Of a DNA stretch of 24,006 nucleotides, positions 16,590 to 24,006 are shown piece after piece. Origin of the DNA: an uncultured Prevotella sp. Lineage in GTDB: Bacteria; Bacteroidota; Bacteroidia; Bacteroidales; Bacteroidaceae. The notes under the pieces are model-generated. The model was not told the origin of the DNA, did no database searches, and worked only from the letters and a program-made list of their open reading frames with translations. The translations under genes and the position numbers were made by a program. How positions within the stretch are numbered: position 1 is the stretch's first letter; each line of letters begins with the position of its first letter. The DNA lies in NCBI GenBank assembly GCA_900557255.1, contig USSA01000032.1, positions 1 to 24,006 of the forward strand, written 5' to 3'.

Positions 16590-16711
16590 TTTTTATATCG
16601 GCAAAATGGAGGAAAACAGGGAAAATGGACGGGTTAGAAGCCCAATATGGGGGCTATTTTATAAAAAACATAAGAAAATTAGCCTTTTTTTGAAAAAAAA
16701 TGCTCAAAAAC

Positions 16712-16742
16712 TTGCAAGTTTCGAAAAATATACTTATATTTG
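16712..16742 (+). promoter_or_regulatory. Strong promoter of the collagen-like surface lipoprotein gene
   Basis: TTG at 16712-16714 and TATATTTG at 16735-16742 are spaced by 20 nt, a complete Bacteroidetes promoter in an A/T-rich setting. The predicted start is near 16749, leaving about 240 nt of untranslated leader before ATG 16990. Confidence 0.7.
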
Positions 16743-16748
16743 CAACAT

Positions 16749-16989
16749 GAAAAATCTCCTGGCTGGAGATATGATAAAAACAATAAGAACTGAGTGGCGA
16801 TAAAAAGCCACGATATAAGAACGATAAAAAATAACTTTTCTAAGAGGACCTTTGAAAGAAAATGAAGAACTTTTCTAAGAGTGCAGACTCTTTTCATCAA
16901 ACGGAACTCTTAATTCGATATAGAGAATTAATTAATAACTTCCTGCCGAAAGGCTAGGAAAATCGTATAACTTTATAAATTATTACCGT
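16749..16989 (+). promoter_or_regulatory. Long structured 5' leader with hairpins and an internal repeat
   Basis: Four or more short hairpins can be drawn. They are ATCTCC/GGAGAT (16754-16770), GTGGC/GCCAC (16794-16811), AAGAGT/ACTCTT around GCAG (16877-16892), and TTCCTGCC/GGC-T-AGGAA closed by a GAAA tetraloop (16940-16960). A possible TTAATTC/GAATTAA pair lies at 16910-16931. The 14-bp AACTTTTCTAAGAG occurs at 16833-16846 and 16868-16881. No gene of credible size fits. I recognise no known riboswitch. The layout suggests an mRNA-stabilising or regulatory leader; this is inference. Confidence 0.45.
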
Positions 16990-19900
16990 ATGAAAAGAAA
17001 GTATTTTAGCGCGCTGCTTATGGGTGCATTGACAATTGCCTCGGTAAGCACATTTACTTCTTGTAAAGACTACGATGATGACATTAGCAATTTGCAACAG
17101 CGGATTGATTCTAATGCAAAAGCAATTGAAACCATTCAGAATTTGATTAAGGGTGGTGGTCTTGTTAAAGGAGTAACAAGTAATAATGATGGTATTACTG
17201 TTACGCTCAGTGATGGAAATACAGTCACTATTTCAAATGGTAAGGATGGTGCTCCTGGTACAGCATGGACTATCGGAACAGATGGTTACTGGTATAAGGA
17301 TGGTACAAAGACAGACAACTTGGCTCGCGGTCCTCAGGGCGAGAAAGGCGAGAAGGGTGAACAAGGCGAGAAGGGTGAACAAGGTGTCAAGGGTGAAGCA
17401 GGCACAAGCGCATCCGCAGCATCTTATGAGTACTATGTTCCTAATGCCGAATCTGGTTACTTCGACATCTACAAGGATGGCAAGAAGGTAAAACAGAGTA
17501 ATGTTAAGTTTGTATCAGAAACTCCAAGCTCTATCACCGCTACTTTGGATAAGCAAAACTTGATCCTCACAGGTGTTAAGGGTATTTCTGGTGAAAAGGT
17601 CGTTATTTCACTTACCGGTGATTTGACAGGCTTGGTATTCATGCCAAATCTCTACTTGGATGGTATTGAGACTTTGACTTATGACTACTTGCATGGTGAA
17701 TACTTAGAGCATAAGGACAATTTGACTGGTCTTAGCCGCTTGAATACTACTACTGGCGTGGCTAAGACAATCAAGGGTCTTGATAATTATTTGCCAGACA
17801 GATTGGATAATGCTACAGCTCAAGATCCTGCTGCTGCAGTTTTGTACAATTATGGTCCTGCTTGGGGTGTTAAGTATCACATGAATCCATCAAATGCTGA
17901 TATGGCATACGAGGATATTACGGGCTTCAATCTTCTTGAGCCAACAATCTTGAATTATCATACTCGTGCTACAGCTTCAGTGCTTGGAAATATTACTTCT
18001 CCTGAGTTGAATGATGCAGGCAAGGCTCTCTTCAATACTTCTAATGGTATTGTAACAGCAGGTTTGAAGATTCAGCATCCTGAAAAGTTGGAACCATTCC
18101 CAACTGTTAAAGATAAGAATGAGACAGCTAATACGATTGCTTTGCAGGCTAAGACTGCTGCAAGTACAGTAGCTGAAGGCAAGGTTACTTCTGATTATGC
18201 TTTGATTCAGCCACAGAAGGCTTACCTCGAGGCTTTGTACTGGAGATTGAAACCTCAATATGCTAAATTAGGTGCGTCTAATACCCGTATGGGTGACGAA
18301 AAGGGTATTCCTACAGCTAAGTACTTCGGTACAACTGCTACTGATGCAGCTGCTAAGGTTCACGTTTATGACTCACCTCAGGAGGCTTTGGCAGACCCAG
18401 CTGGTGCAGCTCTCGAACTTTACTATAATAGCGCAGAGGGTATTGATATTGCAAGCTACCTCGGACTCCATATGTTGGTAGAGGATGTTAAGCAGTTTAC
18501 TCCTGGTACTACTACAACTCCTAATAAGCTTGGTGTAAACCTGAAGGAGATGTCATTAGAGGAAGGTAAGGAATGGGGCTTGACATATCAGTTCAACCTC
18601 GTTGAATACAAGGTAGACGGTAACGCAACAATTGATAGCCGTTATGCTAAGTGGGTTAACAAGGATGCTGGTGTCCTCCGTGCATGGAATGTTGATGCAG
18701 AGGGTAACCCTACTACAACAGAATCTTCTACAGCTATCGACCGTGAGCCATTGGTTCAGGTTCTCGTTAAGCGTGGTGACCAGGTGGTTTTGGATGGTTA
18801 CATCTTGATTCACATTACACGTCAGAACCCAGAGGTTGCTCCTAATAAGACAATTGACTTGTTGACACAGGATGCACAGTTCGATCTCTGCCATGATATT
18901 GATAAGTTGAAGACTAAATGGTCTCAGTTCTCTTCTATTGTATTGACACAGGGTCTTGAGAATATGACCAAGAAGGACTTCGATGAGCAGTATACTATTG
19001 ATAAGAAGGGTAATTTCGGTAACGATGCTGCAGGTAATACAACATTGGATTTGAAGATGTTCAAGGCTGCTCCTGAGAAGGGTGGTACCTACGATGCTGC
19101 TGATGATCTTGGTAATATCGAATACTTCCCTAATACAGAGGGTACAACTAACCATGCGTTTAAGTGGCACTTGACTGCTGCTGATCTTGAGAAGTTGACT
19201 CATGATCAGGCTAATCCTGTTACTGTAACTCGCTATGTACGTTACATTGGTAATGCAAAGGCTAAGTATCCTTACATCTATGTTAAGTTGACTTACAACT
19301 TGTCACGTATCAATAAGAACCAGCCATTCGGTGAGTTGATTCCTGAGTACTGGAAGGGACTTGATGGTTCTGAAAATGGTAAGGAAGCAGTTATCTTCGA
19401 TGTTAAGGAGCCTACAAATGGTGGCGATATCGTTGGTATTAGCCGCAAGGTTACTTCTACTTTGAAGGGTAATGTTGCTAAGTTAGTAGGTACTCACAAG
19501 TATTACTTCGTTCCTGAGCCTGTTGTTGTTGGTGGTTATACTATCACTCCACAGAGCAGTGCTACTGATACCAAGTGGAACAAGTTGTACTGCAAGTATA
19601 TCTCTGGCGACTCTCACGTATTCTGCAAGGATAAGTTGCAGGAAACTCTTGAGGGTTGCGCTGTTGAATATGCTGATGGTGCATTCATGAATGAAGCTCT
19701 CTATGCAGTAAAGGGTACTTCTTATGTTAAAATTGCTACATTGGATCCTGCTACTAGTGAGATTACATTGGTAAAGAATGAAACAACAAAGGCAGTCTTG
19801 AATGCGATTGGTTATGAGCCTGCGAATGCTAATATCCAGAAGGAGCTCCGCTCTTGGGTAGGTGTTGTAACTGAGAATTCTTGTCATGTAGCTGAGTTTG

Positions 19901-20508
19901 TTAAGGATGGTATCTTCCTGACATCTTGGGAGCGTCCAATCAACTTGATTGATGTTGCAACAGAGCCACGTATCGATGCTAACACCAATGGTAACGTTAT
20001 CTACGCTCTTGATCTCTTCAAGTTGTACGATTGGCGTGGATGGAATACTGAAACAATGTCTGAGGCTGGTTGTGTCGCTAACCAGAGTAATATGTGGGGT
20101 GACCACCTCTGGTTCTGGGGTTACTACAATGTGAAGTCTATCACAATCGATACTACACCTGCTAACGTTGAGACAACTCTTGGCGGTGGTACTTGGACTA
20201 CAATGGATCAGATTAGTAAGGATGTTCAACTCTTATGCGGTAATAAGAGTGGTGTTGCTACAGATCCTAAGGAAAGTAAAAAGGTAACTTACACCAACGA
20301 TTTGACTTCTTACAATTCTGCAAGTAAGAATGCTGATTTGGCTGCTTACATGGAGGCTAATAAGGCTAAGTTCGGTACTATCTGGTACTACAACAATGGT
20401 GGTAACGTAGAGACCTTCAAGGTAAGAGTTCCTATCACTATCGCTTACGAGTGGGGTGAGTTTACTACTAAGGTTGAGTTCACCATCAAGGGTACAATCG
20501 GTGATTAA
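16990..20508 (+). CDS. Large surface lipoprotein with coiled coil and collagen-like stalk (DUF4988-like N-terminus)
   Basis: This 1172-residue protein starts MKRKYFSALLMGALTIASVS, with the lipobox TFTSC at cysteine 25. KDYDDD follows, an acidic surface-export signal. A short coiled coil (about 32-54, ISNLQQRIDSNAKAIETIQN) precedes a glycine-rich beta segment repeating TVT/GKDGAPG (about 58-110). Eight Gly-X-Y triplets then run from Gly114 to Ala137 (GPQGEKGEKGEQGEKGEQG...). The remaining ~1000 residues are unrecognised, probably beta-rich, and end EWGEFTTKVEFTIKGTIGD. The N-terminal layout matches Bacteroidetes lipoproteins annotated with DUF4988; the order suggests a trimeric stalk holding a large head off the membrane (inference). 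Codon use leans strongly to GGT, GCT and AAG compared with neighbouring genes, which with the strong promoter and long leader suggests very high expression. It may be a major surface protein. Its function is unknown. Confidence 0.9.
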   Translation: MKRKYFSALLMGALTIASVSTFTSCKDYDDDISNLQQRIDSNAKAIETIQNLIKGGGLVKGVTSNNDGITVTLSDGNTVTISNGKDGAPGTAWTIGTDGYWYKDGTKTDNLARGPQGEKGEKGEQGEKGEQGVKGEAGTSASAASYEYYVPNAESGYFDIYKDGKKVKQSNVKFVSETPSSITATLDKQNLILTGVKGISGEKVVISLTGDLTGLVFMPNLYLDGIETLTYDYLHGEYLEHKDNLTGLSRLNTTTGVAKTIKGLDNYLPDRLDNATAQDPAAAVLYNYGPAWGVKYHMNPSNADMAYEDITGFNLLEPTILNYHTRATASVLGNITSPELNDAGKALFNTSNGIVTAGLKIQHPEKLEPFPTVKDKNETANTIALQAKTAASTVAEGKVTSDYALIQPQKAYLEALYWRLKPQYAKLGASNTRMGDEKGIPTAKYFGTTATDAAAKVHVYDSPQEALADPAGAALELYYNSAEGIDIASYLGLHMLVEDVKQFTPGTTTTPNKLGVNLKEMSLEEGKEWGLTYQFNLVEYKVDGNATIDSRYAKWVNKDAGVLRAWNVDAEGNPTTTESSTAIDREPLVQVLVKRGDQVVLDGYILIHITRQNPEVAPNKTIDLLTQDAQFDLCHDIDKLKTKWSQFSSIVLTQGLENMTKKDFDEQYTIDKKGNFGNDAAGNTTLDLKMFKAAPEKGGTYDAADDLGNIEYFPNTEGTTNHAFKWHLTAADLEKLTHDQANPVTVTRYVRYIGNAKAKYPYIYVKLTYNLSRINKNQPFGELIPEYWKGLDGSENGKEAVIFDVKEPTNGGDIVGISRKVTSTLKGNVAKLVGTHKYYFVPEPVVVGGYTITPQSSATDTKWNKLYCKYISGDSHVFCKDKLQETLEGCAVEYADGAFMNEALYAVKGTSYVKIATLDPATSEITLVKNETTKAVLNAIGYEPANANIQKELRSWVGVVTENSCHVAEFVKDGIFLTSWERPINLIDVATEPRIDANTNGNVIYALDLFKLYDWRGWNTETMSEAGCVANQSNMWGDHLWFWGYYNVKSITIDTTPANVETTLGGGTWTTMDQISKDVQLLCGNKSGVATDPKESKKVTYTNDLTSYNSASKNADLAAYMEANKAKFGTIWYYNNGGNVETFKVRVPITIAYEWGEFTTKVEFTIKGTIGD
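17347..17382 (+). repeat. Perfect 18-bp tandem duplication in the collagen-like segment
   Basis: The unit GGCGAGAAGGGTGAACAA, encoding GEKGEQ, is at 17347-17364 and is repeated without change at 17365-17382. The flanking triplets are similar but diverged. Gain or loss of a unit keeps the frame and would change stalk length by two triplets. Confidence 0.9.
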
Positions 20509-20548
20509 GACATTTATTGAAAAGGAAATTAATAATTAAGCTCTAATT

Positions 20549-20588
20549 AGAGGGTGTGCCTAAAAGAGCGGCGCACCCTCTTTTTATT
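20549..20588 (+). terminator. Intrinsic terminator between the surface lipoprotein and the downstream genes
   Basis: AGAGGGTGTGCC (20549-20560) pairs with GGCGCACCCTCT (20570-20581) through 12 bp including one G-U wobble. The loop is 9 nt and the tail is TTTTTATTT. It begins about 40 nt after the stop at 20508 and ends less than 20 nt before the next ATG at 20605, leaving almost no room for a separate promoter. Confidence 0.88.
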
Positions 20589-20604
20589 TAAAAATGTGAC
20601 GGGT

Positions 20605-21105
20605 ATGAAAAAAACTATATTATATTCTCTCTTGGCTATATTGGTCTTCTCATTATGCTCATGCGGTGAGAAAAAGAAAAGTCGCGAACAGCAGGTTGAT
20701 GAATTCAGAAGCGAATTGACTGAAGAAGATACGGCTGCTATGTTGAAACTGTGTGATGATGCCATGGCGCAACTCAAGGCAAAGGATTATAACGCAGTGC
20801 TTGCCAATTTGCATGAATATACCGATTCTACGCAAGAAGTAAAACCTCTCACAGAAGAAACAAGACAAAGATATCTTAACAAGTTTAAGATGTTCCCTGT
20901 ATTGGATTATACACGCGTATATTACTCATTCCAGTTGCAAGGCTGCAATGATGTGAAATATGATGTTACCTTTGCAACGGCAAAACAGGCTGGAACCGCT
21001 GAACCGGCAAAGACTGCTTATATGTTCAATCCGGTGAAAGTAGACGGCACTTGGAAACTGTGTGTAAAGACGGCTACTGACGAAATAGATATGAACATGC
21101 GCTAA
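20605..21105 (+). CDS. Small lipoprotein of unknown function
   Basis: The product is 166 residues from ATG 20605 (MKKTILYSLLAILVFSLCSC, lipobox cysteine at 20), followed by a very charged GEKKKSREQQ segment. An upstream in-frame ATG at 20554 falls inside the terminator stem and is not used. Residues about 28-75 look helical (DEFRSELTEEDTAAMLKLCDDAMAQLKAKDYN), then a mixed region has YYSFQLQGCNDVKYDVTFATA and ends FNPVKVDGTWKLCVKTATDEIDMNMR. The fold could be NTF2-like or a similar small alpha+beta domain, but that is a guess from layout only. It is followed after 23 nt by the large secreted protein gene. No function can be assigned. Confidence 0.85.
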   Translation: MKKTILYSLLAILVFSLCSCGEKKKSREQQVDEFRSELTEEDTAAMLKLCDDAMAQLKAKDYNAVLANLHEYTDSTQEVKPLTEETRQRYLNKFKMFPVLDYTRVYYSFQLQGCNDVKYDVTFATAKQAGTAEPAKTAYMFNPVKVDGTWKLCVKTATDEIDMNMR

Positions 21106-21128
21106 TAAAACATTTAAACTTACCTATT

Positions 21129-23825
21129 ATGAAGAAATCATTGTTTGTCATATTACTGGCTTGTGTGTCTGCACCCGGTTGGGCTCAGATACAGCGCACT
21201 GCTGTATTTGATTTCAGTCAGCCACTCAGCCTTACTCCTTCCATAACTCCACCTGAAGGTAATAGTAATGAAGTTCCCGTTACTGATAATGTTTTCTCTA
21301 ATGGCGACATCACTATTGATTTTGAGTGGGGTAATCAGGGATTGGGTACATCCATCTTAAATTTTACTAATCGCTATACTAAGGAAGTCACCTATTATCT
21401 CAAAGTCAACCAGCAGGCATTGATGAAAGTTCATGCGCCTGGTATTGGACGTCTAGACAGAGTCTCTTTCTCTGCAGGTAGTATGGTAGGTGATCTTCGA
21501 GTGACAGACGATGAATTAGGAAGTCAGGATGATGGATACAAGACATGGATTAATGATAAAGAGCAGGATATCCATGACTTAATATACAAAAACAGTTTTT
21601 CGAATGCTCAATTGAAAAAGATTACGGTACTCTATACCATGCCGTCTACCATTCTGACTGCTACAGGTGATTTGGAGGATGGCAGTGTTTTAGAGTACTT
21701 TGAAAACATGCATCTTACATTCGACCGCAACATGCTGGTTAAAGATGCATCCAAAATCACACTCTCTGATGGAACGGGCAGCCAGACGCTTTCTGCTACA
21801 GTAAAAGACAATGTGGTAACCTTATCTGCTGCTAGCCAGATAGCAAAGAATGGTACATATACACTTACGGTTCCTGCAAAGAGTTTTGTTGATAAGGAAG
21901 GCTTTGAGAACAAGGAAATGAAATTCTCTTTTGTCATCAAGGCTCCTTTTAGTCCTGTTTCGATTACTCCTGCAGCGGGAACCATTGAAACTTTACCTCT
22001 TACTATTGCCGTAGACTTCGGAGAGAAGGTTGGATATGTAGATGAGGCTGCCAGCGTGAAATTACTGAAAGATGGTAACGACTATCTGACAGCAAAGGCT
22101 GTCAAGGCATCTGATACGAAAGTTAATTTTGAAATACAGGGCGCTGCAGGTGCTATCTCAAAGAAGGGTACTTATAAACTTATTGTTCCTGCTAATGTAG
22201 TTTGCAACGACAAGAAGGGCGATGCCGAATGGGAACGCTACAATAAGGCTTTTGATGTAGAATATGTTGTTGTCGGTTCTGCCGCATATCTGAAAGCTCT
22301 GAAATTGTTGCAGAATAATTCGGTGGGCTATCCTAAGGTTACCAGTGCCGCTTATGTTGCTTTGAACGAAGTTGTCGGGAATGAGGCATCAACAAATGCA
22401 GAATTCAAGGCTGCTATTGATGCTTATTATAATGAAACGGATGTTCTTCTTCCAGAGAACAAGAAGTGGTATAAGATAGCCAGTGTAAATAAGAAGAATG
22501 AACGAAAGTATCTTGCCGTAAGTAACAATCAGGTTCTGTTAGTAGACAATATTGATGAAGCTTCAGCTTTTGAGGCGTTAACCTATAGTGGATTCTTCAC
22601 CTTGGGTGATGCTGATGACAATATGCTGAATGTCAATGGAGTGACAGCTGATGCAGGGGCAGAAGTAAGCAAACTTAAAATTGCCAAACTGGATGGCTCT
22701 GCTGTTCAACTCGAATCGGGTGATGTCTTTGATGCAGAAAAAGCATTGGGTACATTCTCATTCAAGGGATCTTATCCATCTGTAACGGGGAGCTCTAACG
22801 TTGCTTATGCTTTGTGCAATCATGCAGACAATAAATATCAGACAGAAGCAGATGTTGCTGCTCCATATTGGCAAAGCAGTCTGACCAGTGCCTTCGCATT
22901 CGTTGAGGTTGAAAAACCGGCTGCTGCTATCAAGACCGTAGAGACAGCTTACAAGTTGACACCTGCAATAGTAGGAAGCAATGCCGACCTTCTGACTCTT
23001 TCTTTCGATGGGTTGAGTCATATTACTGTAATGAGTGATGCTGATGCCTACATTGCTGATGAGAAGGGTAACCGCGTTAAGGATGTTGCCTTTACTCCAG
23101 TAACAGGAAAAGACAATCAGTTTACTATAGCGTTGACTGACTTGGAAAAGGCTAGCTATCAGTTGGTAATTCCAGAAGGAACCTTCCATTATGAAAAGAA
23201 TAATAAGGAAGTAAAGACGCAGGCTATCAAGGAAACCTTTACGATCGGAAAGGGCGGTTCTCCTGAAGATCCAAACCTTCACTACGATTATTCTATATAC
23301 CAGCAGTTGCCTAGTACGTCTGTAACTCAAAAGGATGTTGCATTGAATGGATTCATGATAAAAAACATAGGATACTATGATGGCTTGGTTGCTAATCCTG
23401 ATAGAGAAGTGCGACTTGCTGTTTACGACAACGACAAGACGATTCGTACAGGACACTTTGAAAGCTATGTAGATCCAGAAGATCCGTCAACGCCTACTTT
23501 GCTGTTAGTCTTTGATACACCGCTAAGAGAAGGTGAATTGAAAGCCGATCTTTACGCTATAGTAATTTTGCAGGGAACCTTCGGAGATACAAACTTTGGA
23601 AAGTTCCTTGAGGACAAGACCACAACCCAAGCCAGCGACTGTCATGCAAACCCGAGAATGACGATTTCAATCGAAGTAGACAATGATAAGGCTACTGGTA
23701 TCGAACAAGTTGTGAATTCTACTGAGAAGAACAATGTAATCTATGATGTCCAGGGACGTAAGGTAAAGCAGATGAACCGTTCTGGTATCTACATTGTGAA
23801 TGGAAAGAAATTCGTAAAGAAATAA
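21129..23825 (+). CDS. Large secreted protein with Ig-like repeats and a type IX-like C-terminal tail
   Basis: This 898-residue protein has a signal peptide (MKKSLFVILLACVSAPGWA, cleavage before Gln20) and no lipobox. The first ~170 residues are beta-rich and unrecognised. Then come two Ig-like units of the bacterial SbsA/Big_5 sort: LTFDRNMLVKDASKITLSDG...GTYTLTVPAKSFVDKEG, then IAVDFGEKVGYVDEAASVKL...GTYKLIVPANVVC. A helical and beta middle region (about 395-600) includes KKWYKIASVNKKNERKYLAV. A third similar unit follows, with YQLVIPEGTFHYEK. The last ~30 residues, IYDVQGRKVKQMNRSGIYIV and NGKKFVKK, resemble type IX secretion (Por) A-type sorting tails. Whether this genome has that machinery cannot be seen here. 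It is 18 nt upstream of an OmpA-like gene. A surface or extracellular adhesin-like role is possible, not shown. Confidence 0.87.
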   Translation: MKKSLFVILLACVSAPGWAQIQRTAVFDFSQPLSLTPSITPPEGNSNEVPVTDNVFSNGDITIDFEWGNQGLGTSILNFTNRYTKEVTYYLKVNQQALMKVHAPGIGRLDRVSFSAGSMVGDLRVTDDELGSQDDGYKTWINDKEQDIHDLIYKNSFSNAQLKKITVLYTMPSTILTATGDLEDGSVLEYFENMHLTFDRNMLVKDASKITLSDGTGSQTLSATVKDNVVTLSAASQIAKNGTYTLTVPAKSFVDKEGFENKEMKFSFVIKAPFSPVSITPAAGTIETLPLTIAVDFGEKVGYVDEAASVKLLKDGNDYLTAKAVKASDTKVNFEIQGAAGAISKKGTYKLIVPANVVCNDKKGDAEWERYNKAFDVEYVVVGSAAYLKALKLLQNNSVGYPKVTSAAYVALNEVVGNEASTNAEFKAAIDAYYNETDVLLPENKKWYKIASVNKKNERKYLAVSNNQVLLVDNIDEASAFEALTYSGFFTLGDADDNMLNVNGVTADAGAEVSKLKIAKLDGSAVQLESGDVFDAEKALGTFSFKGSYPSVTGSSNVAYALCNHADNKYQTEADVAAPYWQSSLTSAFAFVEVEKPAAAIKTVETAYKLTPAIVGSNADLLTLSFDGLSHITVMSDADAYIADEKGNRVKDVAFTPVTGKDNQFTIALTDLEKASYQLVIPEGTFHYEKNNKEVKTQAIKETFTIGKGGSPEDPNLHYDYSIYQQLPSTSVTQKDVALNGFMIKNIGYYDGLVANPDREVRLAVYDNDKTIRTGHFESYVDPEDPSTPTLLLVFDTPLREGELKADLYAIVILQGTFGDTNFGKFLEDKTTTQASDCHANPRMTISIEVDNDKATGIEQVVNSTEKNNVIYDVQGRKVKQMNRSGIYIVNGKKFVKK

Positions 23826-23843
23826 AATTTAATGTAGAAAGTT

Positions 23844-24006
23844 ATGAAATCAATTAAACTGCTCATGGCAACGGCCATGTTAGCCATCGGCTCTACAGCC
23901 GCTATGGCGCAAGCATCCTACACAGACAAGGATGGAAACGAATATCAGTTTAAACGTCACTGGTTCCTGGATATTCAGGCTGGTGGGCAATATACTGTGG
24001 GTGAGG
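23844..24006 (+). CDS. OmpA-like outer membrane protein, N-terminal fragment (runs off window)
   Basis: Fifty-four codons are present and the gene continues past the window. It begins MKSIKLLMATAMLAIGSTAA with a signal peptide cleaved probably after AMA at 22. The mature start is QASYTDKDGNEYQFKRHWF, then LDIQAGGQYTVGE, the first beta-strand of a barrel. The GGQYTxGE opening is one I associate with Prevotella OmpA-family proteins, which combine an 8-strand barrel with a peptidoglycan-binding domain; the latter is not visible here. No promoter box lies in the 18-nt gap, so it is probably co-transcribed with the gene before it or served by a promoter inside that gene. Confidence 0.8.
   Translation, partial: MKSIKLLMATAMLAIGSTAAMAQASYTDKDGNEYQFKRHWFLDIQAGGQYTVGE

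Noticed and set aside
16606..16803. 65-codon plus-strand ORF upstream of the collagen-like lipoprotein gene
   Set aside because: It spans the A/T-rich promoter (16712-16742), has low-complexity Lys/Phe-rich translation and no signal or domain; its last 18 codons from ATG 16747 start at the predicted transcription start, so even a leader peptide is unlikely.
19483..20229. 248-codon minus-strand ORF within the surface lipoprotein gene
   Set aside because: It is produced by the strong codon bias of the sense gene; the Ile/Thr/Ser/Cys-rich translation has no domain.
20554..20604. 17-residue extension of the small lipoprotein
   Set aside because: The upstream ATG lies in the terminator stem and would put charged residues before the signal peptide.

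Overview
The window looks like chromosome from a gut-type Bacteroidales, most likely a Prevotellaceae member (Segatella/Prevotella copri-like). The evidence is tandem SusC/SusD pairs, Bacteroidetes lipoprotein signals (short signal peptide, SC lipobox, acidic residues after the cysteine), repeated Bacteroidetes-type promoters (TTTG, 19-21 nt, TAnnTTTG), a short PabB/PabC pair, and an OmpA-like start typical of Prevotella. The species assignment is inference. I see no rRNA, tRNA, CRISPR array, integrase or insertion sequence.

Layout. (1) 1-8129, minus strand: two consecutive SusC/SusD outer-membrane uptake pairs. Read in transcription order they are a short SusC (5430-8129), SusD (3801-5417), a ~480 bp gap, a full-length SusC (108-3317), and a SusD cut by the window edge (1-100). 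No glycoside hydrolase, peptidase or regulator lies with them here, so the substrate is unknown. (2) 8130-8727: a divergent intergenic region with several promoter candidates, two tiny overlapping ORFs and a 12-bp direct repeat. (3) 8728-13136, plus strand: a TonB-dependent receptor without SusD, followed by a surface lipoprotein of the Asp-rich beta-helix type. The pair ends in a strong intrinsic terminator at 13210-13242.

(4) 13243-15206: a folate module, pabB then pabC, making p-aminobenzoate from chorismate. It is preceded by what looks like the promoter and first ~20 codons of a lost WYL-type regulator gene. (5) 15298-16399, minus strand: a decayed AAA-ATPase-like gene with a nonsense codon, an internal deletion with frameshift, and a missing 3' end, although its promoter looks intact. 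(6) 16440-16989: a 22-bp direct repeat, a strong promoter, and a ~240-nt leader rich in hairpins.

(7) 16990-24006, plus strand: a cell-envelope cluster. A 1172-residue surface lipoprotein with an N-terminal coiled coil and a short collagen-like Gly-X-Y stalk is followed by an intrinsic terminator. Then come a small lipoprotein, a large secreted protein with Ig-like repeats and a C-terminal tail resembling a type IX sorting signal, and the start of an OmpA-like protein. The three genes after the terminator have no clear promoter of their own, so they probably depend at least partly on read-through.

The least explained parts are the leader and collagen-like lipoprotein at 16712-20508, the receptor/beta-helix lipoprotein pair at 8728-13136, and the remnants of genes whose promoters survive (13469-13576, 16399-16457, possibly 8372-8521).
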